Under the pieces are notes generated by a model. It ran no database searches, had not been told where the DNA came from, and saw only the letters and a list, made by a program, of their open reading frames with translations. A stretch of 64,000 nucleotides of DNA from Paenibacillus sp. PAMC 26794 (GTDB taxonomy: Bacteria; Bacillota; Bacilli; Paenibacillales; Paenibacillaceae), in the NCBI RefSeq assembly GCF_000316035.1, contig NZ_ANHX01000011.1, positions 558,001-622,000 on the forward strand. Reading direction: 5' to 3'. Made by a program: the position numbers and the translations under genes. Shown here piece by piece: positions 53,680 to 63,151 of this stretch. Each line of letters starts with the position of its first letter. Positions within the stretch are counted from its first letter, which is position 1.

Positions 53680-54797
53680 GTAAACGGGGGAAAATCCTCA
53701 TCCTGCTGACCCTGCTCATGGTGATGACGGGATGTTGGGATCAGGATAGTTTAAAAGATGCAAGACTAGCTAATGCTTCGGCGTTTGACATCACCTCAGA
53801 GGGTGAAATTAAACAGACGCTTGAAATTGTCGATGATTCTGAGAGTCAACAAGGGAGCAGCGGTAATGAAGTCCACTCAGGCACAGGGAGATCCGTCCGT
53901 CAAAGCACGGATAGGATTCGCGCTAAAGTGACTGGTGATATCCGGTTTTTCAAATATGGGATGATCTTATACGGCAACAAACTCGCACAAAATGATATCT
54001 ACCCCTACCTGGACGTCTTATATCGGGAACCCGATTACCCAACCTCACATGTGAAAATTGCGATTGTGGATGGCGATGCCGGAGATCTGTTACACCAAAA
54101 AAAAGTTGGCAGCATATTGATTGGTGATTTTATTACGAAAAAAATTAAGAGTCTGGAGGAATTATGTATTTTTCCGGAAATGACGTTAGAGACCCTTCTC
54201 CCTCCCATGCTGGATCCGGGACAGGATTTTACACTGCCTTATCTATATAAGGATGGAGAGGAGATTGATGCTCGGGGAATCGCCCTGTTTCATGGGCAAA
54301 GGTTCAATGGGAGTCTTACTACCGAACAGGCTCCTCTATACATTATTATGAGTGGGAAATGGAATAAAGCAGCGCGTTTTGTCAAAAAGGTCCACCCAGG
54401 GCCTTCCAACAACCCGCGGAACTATGTCACTTATGAAGCAAATATCGCACAAATTAAGCGCAAACTTGCGGTAAAGGTGGCAAGTGATAGCCAAATTGAT
54501 GTGAACCTCCGTATCGAACTTCCAGTAACGATCGTTGAGTATGCAATGAATCATCTTCAGGAAAAAGACACGATTGAACGTCTGAACAGCCAGTTATCCG
54601 ATGACATGACTCAGGACGCAGAACAGATTATCAAGACACTTCAGCAAAGTGGTTGTAATTCCTTCGGTATTGGCAGACATTTAATTGCCCATTACCCGGA
54701 CTTATGGAAGAGCCTAAACTGGAATAAACAATATGCCCAAGTTCGTTTTCACCCGGAAGTAAAGGTTACAATAGTCGGCAGCGGCGTTTTAAATTAA
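53676..54797 (+). CDS. Germinant-receptor C subunit lipoprotein (Ger(x)C family)
   Basis: 373 residues with lipobox MTGCWDQ (Cys20) after a hydrophobic signal. Ger(x)C features include LANASAFDIT and a three-domain mixed fold with a C-terminal DAEQIIKTLQQSGCNSFGIG helix. ATGA overlap with gerB. Anchored to the inner spore membrane and completes the A-B-C receptor. The gene appears intact although the A gene is not. Confidence 0.92.
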   Translation: MSKRGKILILLTLLMVMTGCWDQDSLKDARLANASAFDITSEGEIKQTLEIVDDSESQQGSSGNEVHSGTGRSVRQSTDRIRAKVTGDIRFFKYGMILYGNKLAQNDIYPYLDVLYREPDYPTSHVKIAIVDGDAGDLLHQKKVGSILIGDFITKKIKSLEELCIFPEMTLETLLPPMLDPGQDFTLPYLYKDGEEIDARGIALFHGQRFNGSLTTEQAPLYIIMSGKWNKAARFVKKVHPGPSNNPRNYVTYEANIAQIKRKLAVKVASDSQIDVNLRIELPVTIVEYAMNHLQEKDTIERLNSQLSDDMTQDAEQIIKTLQQSGCNSFGIGRHLIAHYPDLWKSLNWNKQYAQVRFHPEVKVTIVGSGVLN

Positions 54798-54818
54798 TAA
54801 CATGCTGTTGTGCAATTG

Positions 54819-54852
54819 GGAAAGCTCTCTTCCATTTGGAAGAGAGCTTTTA
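54819..54852. terminator. Terminator of the ger operon
   Basis: AAAGCTCTCTTCC and GGAAGAGAGCTTTT around a 4-nt loop; strong stem. Confidence 0.85.
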
Positions 54853-54960
54853 ACTGTTGACTTAAAAAGAAAGATTTGCTAATACTCTAGTCGTTAAGAA
54901 GCACTTCAGTGAAAAGCTTTATCGTGCCTGGTTGAGTATAACATCGGCAGTGAAGCTGAC

Positions 54961-56424
54961 CTATAAAATAGGTGAAAGAAGACGTGATATTCCTTCTTTA
55001 AATTTGATAATAAGGGACCTATTTCTATAACGCTCAGAAGTAAGTTCTGTACTTAACTGGCTATCTTGATGAAACAATTCTTGAAGTTGTTTCGCAACTC
55101 GCTCGTCATATACAATTGCATTCACCTCAAAATTCAACCTAAAGCTCCGGGAATCAATATTCATCGTCCCTACGGAAGCGACTTCTTCGTCTACTACAAT
55201 GGTCTTTGCGTGTAAGAATCCATTATCATATAACAGAATCTTGGCTCCATAGTCCAATAATTCACCAGCATACGCCCAAGTCGCCCAATATACAAACGGG
55301 TGATCGGGCTTATTGGGAATCATAATGCGCAGATCCACCCCGGATAGGAGTGCGATTTTACATGCATCCATAAAAGTGCTATCAGGAATAAAGTAAGGCG
55401 TTTGAATATACACACTCTTTTTGGCATTTACTATAAGCTTAATGTACATATTCTTCAGGTGTTCCACCTGTGAGTTAGGACCACTAGACACAATCTGAAC
55501 TGGACTTGAACCATCAAGCCTTGCTGTGTTGAAGGAGAATTGTTCGTAACTTAATTGATCGGATTTGCTGGCGTGTTTCCAATCCAAAATAAACCTTCCT
55601 TGAATATGATTAACGGCATCTCCGTGCATTTTAAAATGTGTATCACGCCAGTATCCAAACTTTTTATCCATGCCTAGATACTCATTTCCCAGATTAAATC
55701 CGCCAATATAAGCAATCTCCCCATCAATAATACATAGTTTTCGATGATTTCGATTATTCATACGGAAATTTAATGGCCTAATCAGTGACGGGAAAAAGAC
55801 CTCTACTTCTCCACCGGCAGAGATCAGTTCTCTAAAAAACTTCAATGAAAGTTTCTTTGAACCAATTTCGTCATAGAGAACTCGCACTTTTACGCCTTCT
55901 TTAGCTTTTATGGTTAATTCATCTCGTAATTTCTTCCCTAAGGAATCCGGTTGAATGATGTAATATTGGATGTTAATCTCTTTCTTGGCTTTCTTGATAT
56001 CAGCAAATAAAGAATCAAATTTCTCTTGTCCATCATCGAAGATGAATATCTCATTGTCATTGGTTAGGATTGCATTGGATGAAGTGAGATTCAATTGAAT
56101 CAGGTCAGCATATTTCATGAGCAGGGGGTTGTTTTCCTTACGTTGCTCCTTCAATGTCACTAATTGGTTCTCGACAATTAACTTTAGGGAGTTTCTCTCT
56201 TCAGCTGAAAGCCCATAGAAATTTTTCTTTTTGAGGTTACGGCCCAGAAAGAGATAAACGATAAAACCTAAAATAGGAATGAAGTAAAAAATCATGAGCC
56301 AGGCCCAAGTATAACCGATGTCTCTCCTTTCAAAAAACAAAAATACCGCTGAGAGTAATATGTTCATAATCATAACGAGCGAAAGTATCAGCGTGACCAT
56401 ACTGCTATATCTCCTGCCTTCCAT
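54961..56424 (-). CDS. cls: Cardiolipin synthase (phospholipase D family)
   Basis: 487 residues. Two N-terminal membrane helices (LILSLVMIMNILLSAVFLFF and a second at about 38-58), then two PLD domains: NHRKLCIIDGEIAYIGGFN (HKD 1) and FLHAKTIVVDEEVASVGTMN (HKD 2). C-terminal LLSPIL is typical of bacterial Cls. It condenses two phosphatidylglycerols to cardiolipin at the membrane. It converges with the ger operon. Confidence 0.93.
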   Translation of the reverse strand: MEGRRYSSMVTLILSLVMIMNILLSAVFLFFERRDIGYTWAWLMIFYFIPILGFIVYLFLGRNLKKKNFYGLSAEERNSLKLIVENQLVTLKEQRKENNPLLMKYADLIQLNLTSSNAILTNDNEIFIFDDGQEKFDSLFADIKKAKKEINIQYYIIQPDSLGKKLRDELTIKAKEGVKVRVLYDEIGSKKLSLKFFRELISAGGEVEVFFPSLIRPLNFRMNNRNHRKLCIIDGEIAYIGGFNLGNEYLGMDKKFGYWRDTHFKMHGDAVNHIQGRFILDWKHASKSDQLSYEQFSFNTARLDGSSPVQIVSSGPNSQVEHLKNMYIKLIVNAKKSVYIQTPYFIPDSTFMDACKIALLSGVDLRIMIPNKPDHPFVYWATWAYAGELLDYGAKILLYDNGFLHAKTIVVDEEVASVGTMNIDSRSFRLNFEVNAIVYDERVAKQLQELFHQDSQLSTELTSERYRNRSLIIKFKEGISRLLSPIL

Positions 56425-56558
56425 TGACTTTATGTAAATAATAAAAAGTGCTTATTACTTAGCTATTCTCGAATGAACCCGTCATCACAAAGAATATGAT
56501 AACATACTTGAGGAAAACTAAATCTATTAAATGATAATCACTAGACATCGAACTGAAA

Positions 56559-56593
56559 AAGAATCCACTTCCTATAAAAGAAGGGATTCTTTC
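56559..56593 (-). terminator. Terminator of the GyrI-like gene
   Basis: AAAGAATCC and GGATTCTTT around 17 nt; the minus strand follows with TTC after a short T run. Confidence 0.65.
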
Positions 56594-56615
56594 ACATTGA
56601 ATATTTATGCTTCGG

Positions 56616-57095
56616 TTAGTTCCTTACAACAGGAATCCACATTTCACCATATACCACGCCGTTTCTCTCTCCCATTTCAACCGTTGCATTCGGACCGCCA
56701 ACGTAGGCATAATCCTTTTCTACAGGTAGGGCTTGACCAAAGGCAATGCCAGTAAGCATATTACTGAGCGCATCAGCCGTCTCTGCTTCGCCCTGCACAA
56801 CCAGGTATTTTCCCTTAGGGAATTGAATCACTCTCGTTGCTTCTGGCAGAGATTCTTCTGTCATGACCCCAGCATAATGCATCATCTTGTTATTCACTGC
56901 TTCGTTTACGGCAAGAATGTATTCATTTGTTGCCAGGGACTTTAGTTTGTCTAGGCTTCCATCTTCTTTCACTGTAGACCAAAAATCCGCTTTCTCCTTG
57001 TTGATGCCAGCATAATCTGTGTAGTCGCTCTTAAGATCTGTTCCAATACCTAAAACGATAAAGCTGTCTTTTTCTTCGAAATGATAATTACTCAT
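56616..57095 (-). CDS. GyrI-like/AraC effector-binding domain protein
   Basis: 159 residues of the stand-alone GyrI-like ligand-binding fold, two SHS2 repeats with VIQFPKGKYLVVQG in the middle and NGVVYGEMWIPVV at the end. No DNA-binding part. The ATG follows GAGGACGG. It is divergent from the WYL regulator gene at 57201 across about 105 bp, an arrangement common for small GyrI-like proteins and their YafY-type regulator. It may bind a small hydrophobic compound. Confidence 0.8.
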   Translation of the reverse strand: MSNYHFEEKDSFIVLGIGTDLKSDYTDYAGINKEKADFWSTVKEDGSLDKLKSLATNEYILAVNEAVNNKMMHYAGVMTEESLPEATRVIQFPKGKYLVVQGEAETADALSNMLTGIAFGQALPVEKDYAYVGGPNATVEMGERNGVVYGEMWIPVVRN

Positions 57096-57200
57096 GGTTT
57101 ACACCGTCCTCTTTAAATTTTCAATTGATTTGTGTTTTCACTTGATAGGTTTATAATAACCTTAAATCATGTCAGAATATGATACTGTTTAGGGGGCCCA

Positions 57201-58169
57201 ATGAAAAAGGTTGAACGCATAAATATCATCACGCGGTATATCAATAATCGTGCCCACTTTACCATCTCTGAAATCATGCGAGAATTTAACATTTCTCGTT
57301 CGACAGCCATTCGAGATATCAGAGAAATTGAAGCCATGGGAATGCCACTTGTCGCTGAAGTTGGGCGGGACGGGGGTTATTTTGTCATGAACAACTCCCT
57401 CCTGCCCACGGTCCGGTTTACCGATAATGAAATCAAAGCGTTATTCATTGCCTTTATGGCGACAAGAAATCAACAACTTCCTTATCTGAAGAGTCGTCAA
57501 TCTTTGGCTGAAAAATTATTGGGCCTCATCTCAGAAAATCAGCAAGATGACCTTGTGCATTTGAATCAAATATTGCTTTTTGAAGGGACCAATCCCCATA
57601 ATCCAGACTTGCTTGATCTGTCAGACCTGCCTCACCCTACCTTAGAAAAACTCATCCAAATTCTTCTTATAGAACGTGATTTGTTAGTTACTGTTCAAGA
57701 AGAGAAGGAAACAAAGTCTTATCCTATTGTGCTCTTGCACCTTCATCATCAAAAAGGCCATTGGATCATTGAAGGTTTTGACTTGGAGGAAGAAAAAAGA
57801 CGAATCGTATCAGTTGACAACCTCATCCATGTCGAAGCATACCCGGCGAAAAAAAGACTGAGTACAAAAAAGATTGTGGAACAACTAAAACGAAACACGC
57901 AGGAAGAAGTTATCAACCTTGTCCTGGAACTTGGTCCAAAGGCGATTGCGCAATTCAAAAAATACCATCCTTTAAGGTTTTCAATTGCCTATACGAATCC
58001 ATACCAAACTATGGCCCTCCTAAAGGCATTTATGAATGTTCATAACTCAGAAGAGTTAACCGAAATCACCAATTGGTTGCTTTTTCTAGGAGAAGATATC
58101 AAGGTCAAGGAGATTCCGGAAGAAGTCCTGAATGCTGTACAAGAGAGATTAAGCTTATTCTGCCCTTAA
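57201..58169 (+). CDS. YafY/DeoR-type transcriptional regulator with WYL domain
   Basis: 322 residues. N-terminal HTH_11 winged helix (1-60; RSTAIRDIREIEAMGMPLV, then RDGGYFV). The WYL-like domain of about 135-230 carries HWIIEGFDLEEEKRRIVSVD, in place of the usual WYL triplet. C-terminal extension WCX (about 240-320). The ATG follows AGGGGGC. Divergent from the GyrI-like gene and probably controls it; ligand unknown. Confidence 0.85.
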   Translation: MKKVERINIITRYINNRAHFTISEIMREFNISRSTAIRDIREIEAMGMPLVAEVGRDGGYFVMNNSLLPTVRFTDNEIKALFIAFMATRNQQLPYLKSRQSLAEKLLGLISENQQDDLVHLNQILLFEGTNPHNPDLLDLSDLPHPTLEKLIQILLIERDLLVTVQEEKETKSYPIVLLHLHHQKGHWIIEGFDLEEEKRRIVSVDNLIHVEAYPAKKRLSTKKIVEQLKRNTQEEVINLVLELGPKAIAQFKKYHPLRFSIAYTNPYQTMALLKAFMNVHNSEELTEITNWLLFLGEDIKVKEIPEEVLNAVQERLSLFCP

Positions 58170-58172
58170 ACC

Positions 58173-58198
58173 AAAAAAAGCCGCTGTGTTAGCGACTT
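58173..58198 (-). terminator. Terminator of the Bcr/CflA gene
   Basis: Minus-strand RNA AGTCGCTAACACAGCGGCT then seven T. Same family as 3712-3739, with similar sequence continuing on the upstream flank. Confidence 0.75.
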
Positions 58199-58254
58199 GT
58201 AATGGAATCATGTTCATGTCTCACGCCAATGCTTGGCGAGCTGTTCCTTCTATA

Positions 58255-59484
58255 CTAAAAGTCAGCATTAGACTGGGCATGATTAGGTGTATGCTGCGAG
58301 ATTTTTTTAACGAGTAGAAAATAAGTAACAATCGCAATAATACTGGTCATTAATAAAGTGAGTCCTAACGGGACGGCAGTGTCCTCACCTGCGATACCGA
58401 CCAGAGGAGCAACCAGTGCACCGAGAAGAAAAGGAACAACGCCGAGCAGTGCTGCTGCACTTCCGGCCATCTTAGCTTGACTCTCCATGGCAAGCGGGAA
58501 TGCCGCTGTAGACGTAATGCCGATCGAGCAAACAAAGAAGAACAACGGAATGACCAAAGCGAAAAGCGGACCGTGAACCAGAGTTACCACCAAGGCAGCA
58601 ACACTTGCTATTAAAGCAAGCCATAGTCCCGATAATAACAGGGTCTGCTCAGGGATACGTTTTGCCAATCGACCCACGATTTGAGATCCGATGATCAAGC
58701 TGATGCCGTTCGAAGCAAACAGTATAGCAAATACTGTAGGTGTGACTCCATATATATTTTGGTAAATAAATGGTGTTCCTGCCACGTAAGCAAAGACCCC
58801 TGCCGTCATGATTCCCTGTGCCAGCATGTAACCAACAAACTTTCGGTCACGCAGAAGCATTCTGTAATTACCCAATTGTTGTTTGAATTCAGGAACCATA
58901 CGTCTTTCGACAGGATGTGTTTCTTTTAAACTCCACTTTGTCATGATTAATAAGAAAATCCCCAAGAATGAAAGGCAGATAAATACGCCAATCCATGTTG
59001 TGAATGAAAGAACCCCACTTCCCGCGATGGGTGCTGCCAGAGGCCCCAAATTCCCTACAAGCAACAGCAAAGAGAAAAATTTAGTGAGTTCATGTCCACT
59101 GTATAGATCTCTAGCTATCGCACGGGAAATGACAATTCCCGCTGAAGCCGCAAATCCTTGCGTGAAACGAAACAAAATCAATAGTCCGATATTCGGAGCA
59201 AAAGCACATGCCAAGGAACAAATAATATAGGCTGCCATACAGATCAATAATGGTCTACGTCTACCGTACGCGTCACTCAAAGGACCCATAACAAGTTGTC
59301 CTACACCGAGTCCTAATAAACAAGCAGTAAGGCTAAATTGTACAAGTGATGCCGTTGTATTCATATTTTGTGCAATCTCCGGAAAAGCCGGTAAATACAT
59401 ATCAATCGTAAATGGACCTAATGTAGAAAATAAACCTAGTAGTACTGCAAGTCCAAAAACATTCCAATTCGTGCTCTTTGCCAT
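58255..59484 (-). CDS. Bcr/CflA-family drug efflux MFS transporter
   Basis: The start at 59484 (MAKSTNWNVFGLAVLLG) is chosen over an ATG eight codons earlier; 409 residues. Twelve helices. Family motifs: TIDMYLPAFPEIAQNM in TM1, GQLVMGPLSDAYGRRRPLL between TM2 and TM3, and RFTQGFAASAGIVISRAIAR in TM4. Proton-driven efflux of chloramphenicol- or bicyclomycin-type drugs is the family role. Single gene with its own terminator. Confidence 0.9.
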   Translation of the reverse strand: MAKSTNWNVFGLAVLLGLFSTLGPFTIDMYLPAFPEIAQNMNTTASLVQFSLTACLLGLGVGQLVMGPLSDAYGRRRPLLICMAAYIICSLACAFAPNIGLLILFRFTQGFAASAGIVISRAIARDLYSGHELTKFFSLLLLVGNLGPLAAPIAGSGVLSFTTWIGVFICLSFLGIFLLIMTKWSLKETHPVERRMVPEFKQQLGNYRMLLRDRKFVGYMLAQGIMTAGVFAYVAGTPFIYQNIYGVTPTVFAILFASNGISLIIGSQIVGRLAKRIPEQTLLLSGLWLALIASVAALVVTLVHGPLFALVIPLFFFVCSIGITSTAAFPLAMESQAKMAGSAAALLGVVPFLLGALVAPLVGIAGEDTAVPLGLTLLMTSIIAIVTYFLLVKKISQHTPNHAQSNADF

Positions 59485-59583
59485 GATAAATAAAATCTCC
59501 AATTCCATATATAATTTGCAAGCCTAATCGGAGTATAAGACCTAGAGTTAACTGTAGGTCAAGTCTTTAGGTTTATTAAAACC

Positions 59584-59610
59584 AAAAAAAGCCGCTTATT
59601 AAGCGACTTT
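59584..59610 (-). terminator. Terminator of the glycosyltransferase gene
   Basis: Minus-strand RNA AGTCGCTTAATAAGCGGCT then seven T. Fourth member of the shared terminator family. Confidence 0.82.
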
Positions 59611-59623
59611 GAATGGAAAACCA

Positions 59624-60847
59624 TTAAATTGTGTAACTTCCCCGGCCTGAACCCATATGACTCATGATCATTTCGGCAGCTCGCTTGTAACCGCCCGCCT
59701 GCCTTAAAGATTCACCAATGAGGTAAGCCTGCCGTCTATAAAGTGAATTGTGTAGCACTTCTGTTAATGCCTCTCTCAAATTAGTCGCACTGAGGTTATG
59801 TTTATTTAAAGTAATACCCGCGCCCAACTCCTGTACCCGATTGGCGACAAGAGGTTGATCCGATGTTAATGGAATCATCACCATCGGAACGTTGTAATAT
59901 AACGCCTCACTCGTGCTGTTCATTCCAGCATGTGTAATAAAAACATCGGTATGCTGCAACATGTCCAACTGGGCAATGTATGGCTTGACGATAAAATTAG
60001 GAGGAACTTGATCCGCCAGCGGCGTCATGTCCGTGTACTTTCCTGAAGATAGAACAACATTCACGGGTAGACCCCCTAATGCTTCAAAGCAAAGCTGATA
60101 GAAATCCAAATTTTTATTTAAAATCGTACCCATAGCAATGTACACGGTTTGCGGGTACCGTTCACGAAGCACCTCAAACGAGAAGGTCGGAGCATCTTGA
60201 CGTGTGATGATCGAAGGACCCGTGAAAATAAAACGATCATCCAGCTTTTCTGCCTGCGGCTGAAAATAACGGCTGGTGTACACGAGCTTTAACTGACCTG
60301 CATGTGCCGGAATCTCTTCCATGGCTGGAATACTCACTTGAAGCTCTTCAGCTAACTCCGTTGTGATCTTCATCGTAGCCTCATAAAGCTCCTTCGTCTC
60401 CGTCTCATTCAGAACTGAGCTAGACCCCAGAGGCTCCACAAAAGCAAAGGACGCAATCGAGCACACCGCAGGAATTCCCAGTTTTTCTGCAAGAATAGTC
60501 CCTCCCCATCCCATCAGGGAATCAAAGATCATATAATCGAACTTTTGATCCTCGATCACCTGTAGCACATTGGGGATGATCCTCCGGATAATACCGCTTA
60601 CCATCATATAAATGAACTGATAAGAATGCTTGTATTCCTGGGGTTTCAACACCGGATCATGAGAGAAGGCATCTTGTGGAAACGGATAGGTAATGATCTG
60701 GGCACCGGTTTGTTCAATTCGGGAACGGTACTCCTCCGTGCACACATAGATGACTTCCTCACCATTGTCTATCAACTGAGTAACTAATCCTAACGATGGA
60801 TTCACATGTCCTTCAGCTGGAGTAATGACTACTAATACACGTGCCAT
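59624..60847 (-). CDS. Macrolide-type UDP-glycosyltransferase (GT1, YjiC/MGT family)
   Basis: The ATG at 60847 follows GGGAGGTGG; 407 residues. GT-B fold: N-terminal acceptor domain with PAEGHVNPSLGLVTQL (His near residue 15 is the general base). The C-terminal donor site is HAGMNSTSEALYYNVPMVMI followed by PLTSDQPLVANRVQELGAG. It transfers a sugar, usually glucose, from UDP-sugar to hydrophobic small molecules such as macrolides or flavonoids. It follows an MFS pump gene by 70 bp, so glycosylation plus export of a toxic compound is a reasonable joint role. Confidence 0.9.
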   Translation of the reverse strand: MARVLVVITPAEGHVNPSLGLVTQLIDNGEEVIYVCTEEYRSRIEQTGAQIITYPFPQDAFSHDPVLKPQEYKHSYQFIYMMVSGIIRRIIPNVLQVIEDQKFDYMIFDSLMGWGGTILAEKLGIPAVCSIASFAFVEPLGSSSVLNETETKELYEATMKITTELAEELQVSIPAMEEIPAHAGQLKLVYTSRYFQPQAEKLDDRFIFTGPSIITRQDAPTFSFEVLRERYPQTVYIAMGTILNKNLDFYQLCFEALGGLPVNVVLSSGKYTDMTPLADQVPPNFIVKPYIAQLDMLQHTDVFITHAGMNSTSEALYYNVPMVMIPLTSDQPLVANRVQELGAGITLNKHNLSATNLREALTEVLHNSLYRRQAYLIGESLRQAGGYKRAAEMIMSHMGSGRGSYTI

Positions 60848-60917
60848 CTTACCCACCTCCCAATGCAATTAGTCCCCCCGTTCTTCATGATGTATTTAAC
60901 GACGCGGTCGTCATCCG

Positions 60918-62282
60918 TTACATGGAGATGTTATCCTTCACTTGGCTGATTGGATGATGTTCTTGATGAACGAGTTTGGTAATTCGTAGTGATGCTAAGA
61001 AACTTAACAAGACCCATAGTAATTGCAGTGTTAACACGATCAAAACACCTGTCGATATACCCCACTGTAAAGTTTCAGACAAGGCAATCAATGCGCCACC
61101 AACTCCAATGCTTACTCCCATATAGAAGGAATCCACAAATTGCAGATTCGCGGACATTTCTCCCTCTTTCCTGGGCAAGGCATGTTGTAAAGCAATGGCT
61201 GCCGTTGTAGGGTTGGCCAATCCAACACCGAACCCTGTAATCATTTGTGAGAGAAGGATGAGTATAATCCCGCCGTCCGTCAAAATAAGAGCCAGGATCA
61301 CGAGTACAGTTCCAACGATCATAATCCCAATGCCCGTCATGACCCTGCCCTTTCGGGCACGACCTTGATCTCGTGCGTCAAGCTTGGCTTGTAACCACGC
61401 TGCGGCGGACCAGCTCAGAGAACCTGCTGCTACAATGAGACCAGCAAGGTCAGCTGATAACCCCTTCACTTCGGTTAGTGCCAAGATCACAAAACTTTCC
61501 GTTGTAAAATAACAAGCAACATATAGCCCTCTCGAAACCAAAGTAGCAGGCAATCCTTTTTTTACCGAAAAAGTGCCCACAGGCAGCAATTTACGCATTG
61601 GTGTGATCATGACGACTAATCCACCCAAAGTGAGTAATATACCTCTCCAATCGGTTATCATACCAAGGCCTGTGAGTAACAGCCCCGTTCCAACGGCAAG
61701 CAGAATCGCATACATAATCTTTGAGTCGGTTGCTCGCGCTGGACCTGTCAGATCTTGCTGAAGCTGCAAATTACGAAAAGAACGGAATGTGAGACTCAAT
61801 GCTATTCCAATCAAGGGTAAAACGATCCAGAAAACATATCGCCACGAGATGTAGGAAGCTATAAGGCCTGCTGCATAAGGTCCGATTAAGGTTGGTAGGA
61901 CAAATGCCATAGAGAATGCGGCCAGGATTTGAGTACGAAGTGTATCTGGATAATGTAACGTCACACAGGTATAAACACATGTGATCAGGGCCCCCGCTCC
62001 AAAACCTTGAAGGGCTCTTCCGGCAATAAGCATGTGCATATCGAAAGAAATAGCGGAGACCACAGTTCCTAACACAAAAACACTAAAAGATATCAGCATG
62101 GATGTAAAAACGCCGCGCTTGTCAATCTGCTGACCCATAACCAATGTTCCAATAAGCTGAGATAACAAAAATGCGCTGAAGATCCAACCGTATAAATGAA
62201 TGCCCTCTAAACTTTGTGCCATTTTCGCGGCAATCGTTGTGATAGCCAGACCTTCGAAAGCTACGGTTGACAGAACCAGCAT
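60918..62282 (-). CDS. MFS multidrug transporter (DHA2-like); expected N-terminus lacks a start codon
   Basis: From the ATG at 62282 there are 454 residues and about 14 helices, with a GHNL-type gap (VMGQQIDKRGVF) and ALQGFGAGALITCVYT. Homologous pumps start with a short cytoplasmic segment like FDAQYRAPTIGI. Exactly that is encoded in frame upstream (62345-62283), but no ATG, GTG or TTG precedes it. A GGAGG at 62355-62351 is followed by an in-frame TAG and AAG, where ATG would be expected. A one-base loss in the start codon would explain this. If only 62282 is used, the protein begins inside TM1. Paralogue of the partial gene at 63501-64000. Confidence 0.75.
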   Translation of the reverse strand: MLVLSTVAFEGLAITTIAAKMAQSLEGIHLYGWIFSAFLLSQLIGTLVMGQQIDKRGVFTSMLISFSVFVLGTVVSAISFDMHMLIAGRALQGFGAGALITCVYTCVTLHYPDTLRTQILAAFSMAFVLPTLIGPYAAGLIASYISWRYVFWIVLPLIGIALSLTFRSFRNLQLQQDLTGPARATDSKIMYAILLAVGTGLLLTGLGMITDWRGILLTLGGLVVMITPMRKLLPVGTFSVKKGLPATLVSRGLYVACYFTTESFVILALTEVKGLSADLAGLIVAAGSLSWSAAAWLQAKLDARDQGRARKGRVMTGIGIMIVGTVLVILALILTDGGIILILLSQMITGFGVGLANPTTAAIALQHALPRKEGEMSANLQFVDSFYMGVSIGVGGALIALSETLQWGISTGVLIVLTLQLLWVLLSFLASLRITKLVHQEHHPISQVKDNISM

Positions 62283-62478
62283 AATACCAATTGTAGGCGC
62301 CCTGTACTGAGCATCAAAAATCCCAATCTGATTGTTGTTTGTCTTCTACACCTCCGTAATTCGATGGTTATTATGGTAAAATAAACCTTTTTACTTCCTG
62401 AATATACATGAAGTTTTCTACTTTGTAAATTTAAATGTTTAAAAAGTAATATTAGGGTCTAGAATATGATTCCTATGT

Positions 62479-62766
62479 TCAATAGGAGATTTTACTTGAA
62501 AAAATGCCATTTTCATTACAGTCAATTTGGAGAAGTTCATCCTGCAGGATCCAGGCATCTGTTTTTTCAACAAAGAAATGAAATCCTCCGATGGATTGAA
62601 CCAATGCGGGATCGACCGGTGTAGCACTCGCATTTATGCCGATTGTAAAAGCATCGGAGCCTCCTCCGACATATTTTGCATAAATTCTTACATATTGGTC
62701 CTCTTCCAATTCCCATTCATTCTTAAATGAATCGATCGCTTGATCAGATATTACAAATGAAATCAT
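62479..62766 (-). CDS. HesB/YneR-like protein
   Basis: The ATG at 62766 follows GGAG; 95 residues. HesB-like fold resembling YneR of Bacillus: VISDQAIDSFKNEWEL and RIYAKYVGGGSDAFTIGI. It lacks the three Cys of true A-type Fe-S carriers (only one Cys, near the end). Function unknown. It lies 25 bp after the IscA-like gene, so it probably shares that transcript. Confidence 0.75.
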   Translation of the reverse strand: MISFVISDQAIDSFKNEWELEEDQYVRIYAKYVGGGSDAFTIGINASATPVDPALVQSIGGFHFFVEKTDAWILQDELLQIDCNENGIFSSKISY

Positions 62767-62791
62767 TGCTCTGCACTCCTTCCTTCCTTCA

Positions 62792-63151
62792 TTAATCACA
62801 TTTTTTCACTTCGCCACGATAATTGGCCATTCTGAAACTGGCCCCGCATCCACACGAAACTTTGGCATTTGGATTATTCATGGTGAATCCGCCTAACATT
62901 CCGCTCTCTTCATAGTCAATCTCAAGACCATCAATATATGGAATACTGTTCGCGTGAACCAATATTTTAAATTGTTTTTTATTTAACACAATGTCTTCTT
63001 CTGCCTGCTGTTCATCCACGATAAGGGTATAAGATAAACCACTGCATCCCCCTTCATCAACGCCTACTCTAAGAAAGGCATTTTGGATATCCGCACTTGA
63101 TAAGATCTCAACGATTTTGTCCGATGCTGTATCACTGACCTCAATGATCAT
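62792..63151 (-). CDS. A-type Fe-S carrier (IscA/SufA/ErpA family)
   Basis: The ATG at 63151 follows GGGAGG; 119 residues. Three conserved Cys: one in DEGGCSGLSY and two in SCGCGASF, the set that binds Fe-S clusters. It overlaps the upstream HxlR gene by 11 bp. A Fe-S carrier in a regulator-pump operon is unusual. A role in assembly of a cluster protein or in iron handling is possible. Confidence 0.88.
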   Translation of the reverse strand: MIIEVSDTASDKIVEILSSADIQNAFLRVGVDEGGCSGLSYTLIVDEQQAEEDIVLNKKQFKILVHANSIPYIDGLEIDYEESGMLGGFTMNNPNAKVSCGCGASFRMANYRGEVKKCD

